Origin: Schizophyllum amplum
Taxonomy: Eukaryota; Basidiomycota; Agaricomycetes; Agaricales; Schizophyllaceae
Assembly: GCA_007026445.1 (NCBI GenBank)
Contig: VDMD01000013.1
Location: 496,001-560,000 of the forward strand
Direction of reading: 5' to 3'
Length of the DNA stretch: 64,000 nt
Part shown: piece by piece, positions 1-10,044 of the stretch
Layout: every line of letters starts with the position of its first letter
Numbering within the stretch: the stretch's first letter is position 1
Made by a program: the position numbers and the translations under genes
Notes under the pieces: generated by a model
What the model was told of the DNA's origin: nothing
The model's input: the letters and a program-made list of their open reading frames with translations, nothing else
Database searches by the model: none

Positions 1-243
1 CCGCCCGTAGTGCTGGTGTCTTATCAGTATGGTACAATGTAGCACTAACGTGTAGAGAGCGTACCCGCCGAGAGCAGCGTATCCAACCGCGGCTACGTCG
101 TTGACGTCGGCCCGCTTCAGGATCTCGTTCGAGGGCGCGGCCTGAGGCAGCTGTCAGCAACTGCACGAATACATGAGACGGGGCAGACATACAGAGGCCA
201 GCTGGATAGCGGCAAGGAGGACGAAGGACAGGCTGAACTTCAT
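1..243 (-). CDS. Pectate lyase, PL1-type, 5' end only (cut by window edge)
   Basis: Minus-strand gene running off the left edge; only the N-terminus is present. Three exons can be read: 243-193, 141-65 and 12-1, joined by introns with GTATGT/CTCAG and GTACGC/CCAG borders. Exon 1 encodes a hydrophobic signal peptide (MKFSLSFVLLAAIQLAS). A Lys-Arg (Kex2-like) site follows, then residues VAAVGYAALGGTTGG. The GYA...GGTTGG signature is the conserved start of the mature region of fungal pectate lyases, secreted enzymes that cleave polygalacturonate by beta-elimination in plant cell walls. The second intron falls exactly inside the GGTTGG motif, which supports the splice choice. A TATA box lies about 90 bp upstream. 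The catalytic part is outside the window, so the subfamily cannot be judged. Confidence 0.75.
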
Positions 244-330
244 CTTGAAGACGGCTGCGAGGGATTGACGACGTGTAGAGGGCTCGAGGAAGCGCTGAGG
301 ACTGATGATGCTCCCGTCGTCGCAGAGGCC

Positions 331-337
331 TTATATA
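331..337 (-). promoter_or_regulatory. TATA box of the pectate lyase gene
   Basis: TATATAA on the minus strand, about 90 bp upstream of the pectate lyase start at 243, a usual spacing for fungal TATA promoters with a short leader. Confidence 0.5.
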
Positions 338-507
338 CGCGCCTTCTCGGATAACACTCGGTGAGCATAACGGAGAAACACCCTGCGCGTAGTGACAGGG
401 ATGGCAGCCCAACGTCTGCGCACAAATTCGACTCGTGAACCCGTAGAAATTTGGACGGTGCTCGCCATCGAAGTTGTCATCGTCGTGAGGTCGCGATTGA
501 ATGCGGT

Positions 508-565
508 TGAATAGCGCACGGGCACTCTGAATAGCACACGGTACGCTGAATAGCGCATGGTATTC
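508..565. repeat. Three tandem copies of a ~19-bp direct repeat upstream of the pectate lyase
   Basis: Copies at 508-527, 528-546 and 547-565 share the core TGAATAGC(G/A)CA(C/T)GG. They lie about 170-230 bp upstream of the TATA box of the pectate lyase gene, in the otherwise gene-free 244-1341 stretch between it and the Rds3 gene. They could be a cluster of transcription-factor sites; no known site is recognised. Confidence 0.55.
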
Positions 566-1341
566 TGTTGGATATGGTGCGCGGGACCATGCCTGCGGCG
601 TGCTTCACGCAACCTTTGGGACGAGGCACCCGCGAGTGATCACCGGGCTGCAACCTTCATTAAGGGCCAGACAACGCTGAATTCTGTGTTCAGGCAGTAA
701 CATTGCATGTCCGGCGGATGATACAATGCGGCTTCTCTACGATGATAGGTGCACTCACTGTGAACCTGCCGGACTGAACGAGCAAACGCGACCTTGACGA
801 GACCAAAAAAGAAAAGCGAATGTGCTGCTGAGTCGCGGCAGTGCCCAGACGGGCCGCCTCTGCGTGTCGATGTGACCAAGACGAGGAAGGAAGCCCATGC
901 TGTCAGATGTTCTGTGCTCTGTATGCGCAAGACAGCATTGAGAGTCCGTCCACAGCATACAGAGTCACCAGCCGCAGCAGCACTTGACGATGGTCTATGG
1001 TGGTCATGGAGAGTGTGCTTTAGAAAGTCGCGGCCCGCGGGAGGCAGAATGTCGGCACTGAGGAAGATGTTCATGGACCACAGGGGTTGGACGGCCCGTC
1101 AACTTGGATTGAACAAGAAGAATATTTCTGCAATAGATCAGGCTTGACCACACCCGTTGGAAAGACATCTTCGATGCGCCACGGGCAATGGCTGACCTAT
1201 AGTAGTGAGAGAACATGGTGGTGAAAAGCACGTGTCTCAACAGGAACCATGTGGTCTCGGAAACTCGGACCGAATTTCTACTTACACTTGCCATCGTGAC
1301 ATTGCGTCTCGCGCAAGAAAACGTCCTTCGCCCCTACCACC

Positions 1342-2273
1342 ATGTCGAAGCACCATCCCGGTATGCAAGCTCCCTCAACGCAGTCTTATGTATGACTGAC
1401 TATGCGCTGCAGATCTTATTATGTGCCGCCGGCAGCCAGGCATCGGTAAGCCACCCTCAGTTCGGATGTTGCGCGACTTCTTATTGACAAAACACGCGTC
1501 AAGCCATCGGCCGTCTCTGCGAGAAGTGTGACGGAAAATGGTGCGTTGATTACTACTATTTCTCTTTAGTCGCTTGCTGACAAGTTCATTCATCCACGTC
1601 CTATCCTTGATCGAACATGTTTCCCCGTCACATTTCCTGGGTCCTGCTTGCGTATGCGTTCCTCTGCGCTGCCTGCGCCTGTCTTTCATGACACTAGCCC
1701 CGTATGCGACTCCTACGTGCGACCGGAGACGCTGGTGCGGATATGCGACGAATGCAACTTCGGTACATACGGAGGACGGTGCATCATCTGTGGCTCGCCC
1801 GGTGCGTACTAGTGCTAGCAGTTATATACACTTCACTGACGGCTGCTTCCCCCTTCTATGCGTCTTCTGTATCGTCAAACCTGTCCCTCACGAACTCCCT
1901 GCCTTGAAATAATGTCCGATCTTGTCCATAAACCTCGCCCGTCCGACCACACTCCCTTTTTCTCCACATCAATCTGCACCCTCCGGGCCATCCTTTTGAT
2001 TGCTCCAACGACAGGAATCTCGGATGCGTACTACTGCGCTGAGTGTACACGGTTAGAGAAGGACCGTGACGGCTGTCCAAAGATCGTCAACCTCGGTGCA
2101 AGCCGCACAGACCTCTTCTACGAACGCCGCAGACTAGGTGAGTACTTACCTCCCCTCCCGAATTCATCGTCACTCCACTCCATCAACACTCTAGTCCGAC
2201 ATCGCTCCCTTCCTTTCTACTCGTACGTGTATCTCGCCGCTGACACATACCTTCAGGATTCAAAAAGGGCTAG
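1342..2273 (+). CDS. RDS3: PHF5A/Rds3-family splicing factor (SF3b subunit)
   Basis: Six exons: 1342-1360, 1413-1445, 1504-1540, 1698-1801, 2015-2137 and 2257-2273. All five introns are canonical GT-AG. The joined reading begins [18 protein letters not shown] and contains the CXXC knuckles of this small zinc protein: [33 protein letters not shown] and YYCAECT. It then continues through [14 protein letters not shown] to the tail GFKKG and a stop. Length (about 110 residues) and sequence match eukaryotic PHF5A/Rds3 along the whole protein. In the SF3b complex of the U2 snRNP this nuclear protein holds the branch-point adenosine pocket together with SF3B1. The gene is split into very short exons (the last holds five complete codons and the stop), so no single reading frame reveals it. 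It is essential in yeast and highly conserved, so confidence is high. Confidence 0.95.
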
Positions 2274-2599
2274 CGATTCAGTCAATCCCTCAGTACAGTT
2301 TATTAACGGCTCTTTCTGTATTTCTACTCATGTCGATGAATGCGGAATGCGCGACCACGGTCTTGACGAACACAAACAAGCCAGCCTCGAAAGAAAAGTT
2401 CGTCGCCTTGACGGACGAGTGTGGCTTGCAAGCATCACTCTGCTCGACGTGTAAGCCTTCCTTATCATCAAGCGGGTTAGCAGTCCAAGGAGCATCGGTC
2501 AATACACGGCTGATGGACATCGGAAAGCGCAAACAGGCAATAAGTATAATGCTGGGGAGTCTAAGACTCCTGCGTCTCTTCCCCTGCATCTTTCCACCT

Positions 2600-2947
2600 T
2601 TATGCAGGGTCGCACGTCAACACCTGCGTTTCCGTGAAGTGGCAGTCTGACACTCGGTGAGCAACAACATGACGGGGGGCAAATACTGTTGTTGTTCTTT
2701 CTTGTAGCCATCGACTTGACCGTCTGCCGACTTGTACGAGCACTCGTGGCCTTCACCGTAGTGGTTGCTGCCGTCGCAGGCGTCGACTGGGAGGCGCCAG
2801 CGTCAGCTTGCGATACGGCGGACAGCCTTTCTCGAGCGAGCAGAAGGAGAGTTACTCACCGGGCTTGTCTGCGAGGGCGCGCGCCTGGCCCGCCATAAGG
2901 AAGACAGCACCGAAGGTGGCAAAAGCAAGGTTAGACAGATTGAACAT
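2600..2947 (-). CDS. Small secreted cysteine-containing protein
   Basis: Exon 1 (2947-2860) encodes a clear signal peptide (MFNLSNLAFATFGAVFLMAG) ending in a GTGAGT donor. Exon 2 starts at 2786 after CCCAG and reads VDACDGSNHYGEGHECSYKS, a short Cys/Gly-rich segment like many small secreted fungal proteins. A final exon reading CHFTETQVLTCDPA and stop (TAA at 2602-2600) is likely, entered at the TCAG acceptor next to a CTCAC branch site. The donor of that second intron is not clear: the obvious GT (GTATTT) would leave only about 40 nt and the wrong phase. The mature product would be about 45-60 residues. The function is unknown; an effector-like or surface role is only a guess. Confidence 0.45.
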
Positions 2948-4178
2948 TATGGTGAATGTGATGAGAGGTATGTGAAATGGGAGTTGTGTGAGAGGCCGAG
3001 GGAAGAGTTGGTGTTGTTGGGGAAAGGCCCTTCGTAGTTTCCCGGGTACTGAGAGCTAAAGAAAATCGAGGGCTATGCTGATCGACAGTACAGGATTGTA
3101 ATAGAGGTGGAGCATCCCGTTTGCAGGCAATAGGACGTGGGAGAAAATTGGTGGCGCGCGAGCGAAGGGGCCGCAAAAGCATGACATGTCCTTGGGGCAG
3201 GGTGTGCGTGACATTGGCATCCACTGGAGATCCGTTGACTTCATCTACTTAGAGGTGGAGAGCGTCGCTACGCTGCGACTTCGAAAGTATCAAAGTCGTC
3301 GAACATTATTTAAAACTGTGTTGCAGGGTCTGTTTTGCGCGTTGAGTCGCTGATAGATTCATCAACCAGCATCGATGCAATTGGAGGTTTTGGAGCGGCT
3401 ACAGCATACAGAAAACCTGGAGATTTGAGAGCCGGCGCAAAGCTCATACGTGTATGGAAGACGGAAGCAGGAGAAGGAGAACAAGCGTGAGAATTAACGA
3501 GTCATGACACCAATATGTCAAAACAAGCCTACTTACCTGCCACCCCACTGACCTGCGACCCGTCATCGCGCCGAACACAGACAGTCAATAAGTACTAGCT
3601 GATTAAGTGGGGTGGTCGTCAGTCAATACACTTCACAGGTCTCCCTGAGCACGTATACTTGACGATGGCGCACGCCACGAATGATTATTAGAGATCCGTC
3701 CCCTGGACAATCCATTGCAAGCGATCTAAGTATTGGGTCTTTATACAACTGTGTAGACAGCGCTACTGAAGATGAGTACAGTGGACACTAGTGCAGGTGT
3801 TAGGGGGATCAATGGTGTATAACCTGTACAATTGACGTGAATACGCGACACCTGGCCAATCAATATAAGAGAAAAGTGTTCGGGACATTGAAAGCAAAAG
3901 CAACAAAATGGGGGGATGCGGTGGTACTGTAGGAGATACAAATGCAGTGGGTCGGATAATGATATGGTACCGTATAATGAAAACAATTCAAAGTAGACGC
4001 GACTAAGGTAGGCTAGATCTGAGCGGGGAGTAAGCAGCGCGCGAGCAGCCACAGACATAGACGACGCACGAAAGGGCAGCATAGAGGACCTGGTTCATAT
4101 CATAAAAGAGTGTATGCCCCTGCCGGTGACGGCGGGACGAGTTGTGGCCTGCATGTTGGGGGACATGAAGTACGCCTC
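2948..4178. other. Intergenic stretch, no gene supported
   Basis: Contains the promoter of the small secreted protein and, at its right end, the 3' flank of the Pumilio gene. An isolated donor-like GGTAAGT is present on the minus strand near 3530, but no reading frame with family features joins to it. Nothing else is recognised. Confidence 0.4.
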
Positions 4179-7100
4179 TCACATCGCGTAGCCGCCGAAG
4201 GCGGAGCGCGCGTACGAGTCTCCGCCGAACGACGCCGCGAGCCCAGCACTGCCGTACGAGCTAGGCGCGTTGAAGGACGAGAAGCCGCCGGATGGCGAGT
4301 GCGACAGGTTGTGCGCGGAGCCGCCCTGGAGGACGTACGGGTCGATCGATTGCGGCGCCATGCCAAGCGGGGCGGCACCGCCAGCGAAGGGCGAGCCATA
4401 CATCGCCGCCTGCGACACGTACATGTCGTTCAGCTGGTTCGTACGAATGCTCGGCGACATGTGACGGCCACCGCCGTTGCTCATGATCGCGATGCTGGGC
4501 TGGCTGTGATACCCGCCAAACCCGTCGGCCTGCTCGCGCTGCAACTTGTTCTGAATGCGCTTGCCGTACGGCGTGTTCCGGATAAGCGGAAGGACAGGGC
4601 GGATGCCTTCGACGAGAAGCGCGCGCTGGCTGGGTTCGGCGTAGTCCAGTGCGGTCTGCACGCAATAGTTGCCGTACGAGTCGCGCAAGAGCTTCTCGAG
4701 GCGCGTCCTGTTGAGGAGCTCCTCAATCAACATCTTGCGCGTGTTGTGCTCGGCGACGCGGATGCACTAAAATAGGTGAGCTTGGCTCATAGGACTTATA
4801 AAGGGACACATACCTTCTCGATGACATTCGAGCTGAACTTCTGGACAGACAAAGCGCAGACGTTGCCCGCGAACTGCCGGATGACAGCGTCACTGAACCG
4901 GTTGTCATTCAGGTCAAGGATATATTGAACAACCTGCAGAGCTATTAGTATATGCACTCGTGAACGACGACCGCCACAGCACACGTACATAGTTGCCATA
5001 GGGATCTTGGACGAGGGTAAGCGCGTTGTAGGTGATCTCGTTCACGAGCTGGACGCGCTGATGATCGGACGCATGGTCGATGCAGCGCTGCAACACGCAG
5101 CAGCCGTGGCGGTGGGTCGCGACCTCAACACAGTTGGCGGCAACGGCGTTGTATATGAACTAGGCAGTCAGTCAGTAAAGTGGCATGACAAGCTCAACAC
5201 GCAAGCACATACCTGGTTATCCTCAGGTGCCAGCTTGTTCAAACACTTCTGGATGACATGGTTGCCGTTGAGGTCCTTGATCAAGACCACGACGTGCATG
5301 CTCAGCGCCAGAATGATAGCGTGGATTTGATGGTTGTTGTACCGGCCGTCAGTCTATAACAACGTAAGCGCAAACATAGGTCGGTTATGGGAACTACTCG
5401 CCTGGCGGCGCGTTGACAGGAAGTCAATCATCTTCTGCACCGCACGGGTGCCGTGCATGTTGAGCGAGATGTTGACGAGCTCCTGTGCAACAGACTCGCA
5501 GATGATGTTCCGCTGCTCGTCGGTCGAGTACTCCAGTAACTTCTGGCAGAGATAGTTGCCGAAGGGATCTACGGAAACATCAGTCAAGAACTACTGAGTA
5601 TACACGAGCAACTCACCGGTCATGAGATCCGCGAAGTGGCCGAACGTCTCACGGAAAATCATATCGCGGTGCTCAGGGAGACCCTCCTCAAGCTTCTTCT
5701 GCAGGTAGCGGCAGCCATGCTGGTCCTTGCACAGCGCAGGGATCTCGCCCTGCAGGTCCTCGAGACGAGTACCAGCGAAGCGGTTGACTGTCCCACGCCT
5801 ATCAGAACACAACCTTCCCCGAGCCACCACGCCACTCACACTCACGATCCATGTCACCGCGCTTGTGCTTGGGCCCGTGCAGGCCGTTCATCTTGTTGTC
5901 GAGCCCGGCGGGACCGCGACCCGGGATGCCCAGGCCGTAGCGCGCGCCGTTGTGGTGGTACAGCGCTGTGGAGCCCGTCGTCTCCGGCGAGCCATTGCTC
6001 CCGTCAAATCCGTACCCATAGCGGCCATCAATCCCGGATCCCAGGCCGTACGACGAGCTGATGCCGTACTGCTGCTGCGCGCACACCCAAGTCAGCGAAC
6101 GCCTACCGCCGAAAGCCCGGCGAGAGATGACAAACCTGCAACGAGTCGTGTGGCAGCCCCGCGAAATTGAGGGCGCCGTTCTCGAATTGGCCAGGGCTCG
6201 CGCGCGAGAGCGAGGCCTGGAGGTCGCTGGGCGAAATGCCGGCCTCGTTGGAGCCTGCGCTGGCGAGCAGGCTGCTTAGCGTCTGCGCGTCCGTGAGCGG
6301 GGTCCCGGGCGTCTTGAGCAGGTGCGCTGCCGAGCTCGAGAGGCCGAGCGGCGTTGTCGGGACCGAGCGGGTTGTGCCACCGAGGCCCTCGAGCTTGCCA
6401 AGCCCATCCAAGAGGCTGGGCGGCGAGGCGCGACGCGAACCGAGGCCGACCATGGCAGACGGCTGGTGCTGAGCCATGAGCGGCGTGTTCGTCGCCGAGA
6501 CGGATCCGGCGAGCTTGCTTATGGCGGACAGGTCGCTCGGGGATGAGGACAGGTTGATGTTCGCCGATGCGCGGCGATCGGAGCGGGCCGAGAGGCTCTC
6601 GCGGTTGGGAAAGGACGGCCATTCTGAGGGTTTCTCGCGTGCAGAGACGGGTTCCCCGCGGTGCGCGAGGTCCAGCGCTGCGGAGGCCTGCACGCCAGTC
6701 AGCCTTGTGACCGAGGCATAAAATAACCACGCACCTTGTTGTACGCCTTGTACTTGTCGTCGTCGGACGTGGGCAGGTGCATCATCGCGTCTGGGAGCAC
6801 GTTAGCGTGCTGAAGGGTGGCGAGGGAGTGCCACGCACTGTGCATCTCCTGATCCAGCTGCTCGTCGAGCATCATGCCCGCGTTGTACGTGCTAGCGTAG
6901 CGCGCGCCCTCGTTCTCAAAGCGGTTACCCTTGAGCAGGATCGACGCTGAAACGGGCGGCGGAATGGGGGAACCCCTATTCGATCGCTCGCCAACCAGCG
7001 CGAGGTTCTGCAAGTGGCCCGCGAGCTCCTCGTCCTGGCTGCTCGCCGACGTGCGGCGACTTGCGGGCATGCTCTTGGCGCCGATGGTGCGCGCGTACCC

Positions 7101-7694
7101 GCCGTTGTTGCCGTTCGCAAGGTCCGGGGAGAGGTTGACGGTGCCGGACGCGTACGTGACAGACTTGCGCTTGTCCGCGGCGGAGCCAACGGCCTTGGAG
7201 AGGGACTCCGCATCAACTGAGAGGCGGCCGGGATTGCGCGTGTCGCCGTTGAGGACGGCGTTGACGCGCGGCGGCGTGGTGGGCGCGGAGACGGCTACGG
7301 GCTGGAAGCCGTTCGCAGCGTTGGGGTCGAAGGGGATCTTGAGGAGCTCTTGGGCCTGCTGCTGCTCAAGCACACGCATGTGGTCCTCGAAAATCTTGCG
7401 CTGCATGAGGCGTTGGCGCTCATGTTCCTGGCGTTTAAGCTCGACGCGCTGCAGAATGGCGTCAGTAGGCGCTGGGTGCGGGGGCGCAGGGACGCACAGC
7501 AGATATATCAGACATATTAGTCCCCAGCCGCGCCGTCTGCCCCGCATGAGCGCTTGGTATGCGATCAAAAGAAGCGCGGTACGTACAGAATCGGCGAGGT
7601 CAAGGAAAGCGGGTGGGCTCTCCTTCCTCTCTTCGACGGGGGAGTGATTATCAGTAGGTGTAGAAGTTATATGGTGCTCCAGAGGAATATTCAT
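4179..7694 (-). CDS. Pumilio-family (PUF) RNA-binding protein
   Basis: Start ATG at 7694, stop at 4179. The N-terminal half is disordered (Ser/Gly/Asn-rich) and contains a charged coiled-coil-like stretch (RVELKRQEHERQRLMQRKIF) after the first intron. The C-terminal half carries PUF repeats with the expected core residues: QDQHGCRYLQ-type (as KDQHGCRYLQKK), DPFGNYLCQKL, NMHGTRAVQKM, DLNGNHVIQKC, HRHGCCVLQRC, DPYGNYVVQYI, KFSSNVIEK and DSYGNYCVQTA, that is eight repeats. Such proteins bind UGUA-type elements in mRNA 3' UTRs and repress or decay the message in the cytoplasm. A Gly/Ser-rich tail of about 150 residues follows the last repeat. About eight introns interrupt the gene; one (5401-5354) uses a GC donor. 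The protein is long, as in Mpt5/Puf3-like members, but which subgroup it belongs to was not determined. Confidence 0.93.
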
Positions 7695-10044
7695 GTTGGT
7701 GTTGTGTAAAAGTAGACGCCGAAAGAAGTTCCAGGGCGGTGAATGACAGAGGACAAAGCGAGGGCGACGAAGGAAGAGGAATGGCTAATGGCACAAGGTG
7801 ATCCTGGGCAAGTGGTCAGCAGGCAGTCAGTGCAGAGGGCTGGCGACGCACCAGCAGAGGTTTTGAGCCCGTCTCGGTCGACTGACTGACTGTTGTTACA
7901 AGCGGCCGGCAGCTGCGGTGGTCGTCGTGGTAAGCGCGCCGGGAACGTCTGAGACGATGAGCACGCACCCTTTTATGCTCCCGAATTCAGCGAAGAAGGA
8001 GGAGCGACTTGAGACTGGTTGGTACGCTATATATTTTGGTGGAAGCAAAGGACCACGCTGCCTCTTATCGGCAAAAGCCTGCGTGTTTGAACTCCGCCTT
8101 GCCGAATGGAAATTGGGACCCTGACTTTCTCCTTTTTCCTCACAAATCACAGAAAATCCGGCCAGGTGTCTGATGCGTGCTCGTCGACGGCGAACTCGAC
8201 AACGTGCCCGTGATCAACGCGGCGCGACCTCGCGCACTTTTGCGCCAAAGCCCATTGCTTTTTTGTCTCATTTCACGGCCGTACATCGCACTGGGCGTGT
8301 GCGCATACGCTCACAAAGCACCGCGGGGCCTCACAGAAAGCAGTTTGTGCTTGCATGTCTCACCCTCACAACACCCTCGCGAAAGCGTGCCCGGCAGCGA
8401 GGCAGGCCGCGCCCCGCGGACCGGGGTCCTTTCGTGTTTTCCTACGTTTTTTGTGTGACTTGTTTTCAGGAGGCTGGCCACCGCAGCTTTGCTGACAAAT
8501 TGGGGGCGCGCTTCGGCCTGACGGTCGGGAGGGGGCAGGCGCAGGCGACCCTGTGGCGACTGACTGACGCACCCATCAACGTTCACGGTGATCTCGTAAC
8601 GAAGGGCATGTTCCAGATCTCACGCTGCAGCGGGCGGACAATAATCCCGCCGCCAGGACCGCGCTCCCACGGTTCGTTTTCGTAGGCGCACGCGTGCACT
8701 GCGAAGGATGTCATTGTTGCGCGCTTGCAGCCAAAAGACGCGTAAAAATCCGCCCTTTTGGCGGAACCTTCGGGTGAGTCACACCAATCTTCCACTTGCC
8801 GACGTCGTTATGCTGAACAAAGGGAACGGAACCTTTGCAGCTGGTTTGATTCCGGTGGGGGCAGGATAATTGAGAACATACACGTGTCTCTGCGCCTGTT
8901 GTTGTCACCATCTCCTCCTGTTCGGATTGTGACTATCTCATCGTGTCACTATCTCCCTGTCGGTCTGTCACCATCCTTTGTCCGTCTGATCGTGTCGGTC
9001 GGGGCCGACGAGCGGCGGGACTCAGGCAGGAGTTCGACTTTGCTGCAACTTCACACTTCTGTTCCGTCTCTGGACCCCTCCGTTAGCCTCCAGTCTCGCG
9101 GAGTCGCGCCGGTTCCGAGCCTCACGCGCACGTTGATTTTCATGGAAGACTCGCGTTTCTCATTCGTTCGCCCTTCTCGTGTTTATCACCTGGGTCGCAG
9201 ATGTATGCCCTCCTTACATCTCTTTACGGCAAAAGTTGCAAGGTTGCGTCTCGTACACGCGGACGGTGATGGTCCCAGCTGCCGATGTTCATGAATTCTG
9301 AGCAGGCAGCCAAGCTTTCAAGCTCGCAAGTCGCTGATTTCCCATGAAATATCGCTGTTTCGAATCAGAAACGGCGCTGAAGAAGCTTGCCATGCTCTCG
9401 TCTAGCTCTCCGTGCTTGCGTCTTCACTCAAGTGACATGACGTGCATGACCATAAGCGAGTCCGGACTCGTATCCCCCGACCTGTGCAAAACTACCCAAA
9501 GGAGGAGATGCCTAGATGGTACATATTGCTTTGCTGTATTTGCTCATGAGAACGACATCAACGCATCAGAGAACAAGAATGTTGTGTGAAGTCGAACAAT
9601 AGCTTCCTGAAGGGGATACAGTTCCCACCCGTGCGGCCAAACACGTTTCTTCACTTCCACTGCCATGTTCTGAATTCAGAGGCTAACATCGCTTTTCTAA
9701 TCACAATCATGTCGTCCTCGGACAAGTTCTTACCTGCACTGCTCGTCTCTACAGACACTGGCCGTTGATGAAGTCCTGAAGGCCCAGTGATACCTCTGCG
9801 CAGCCTTGGGCGCTCGTGACACCTGCCAGCTGGCGGTACCTATGGGCGCCAATCAACATCGCCACTTTGTCGCCGCACGCCGCCCGCGTCGGACGATTTC
9901 TCTCTCTCGGACGCTCACGCTCGTCAACGCACTCAGTGCATGCGACTGGGAGGCTGAGGTCTAACTTACGCGCTGAGGACCGCTCATCTGGCAAAGGAAT
10001 CACGACGCTCATCTGCAGAGGGAGATCAGAACATCTGCAGCATC
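7695..10044. other. Gene-poor 2.3-kb stretch
   Basis: Lies between the divergent Pumilio and kinase genes and must hold both promoters and probably a long Pumilio leader. It is pyrimidine-rich around 8900-9130. Several open frames (for example 8173-8685) have biased, family-less translations and no splice partners. No gene, tRNA or repeat could be supported. Confidence 0.4.

Noticed and set aside
794..1147. Plus-strand open frame of 117 codons between the pectate lyase and Rds3 genes
   Set aside because: Composition is skewed, no domain is recognised and no splice partner exists; it overlaps the presumed divergent promoter.
8173..8685. Open frame rich in Arg/Thr in the gene-poor 7.7-10 kb region
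   Set aside because: Low-complexity translation, frames open on several phases due to high GC, no family features.
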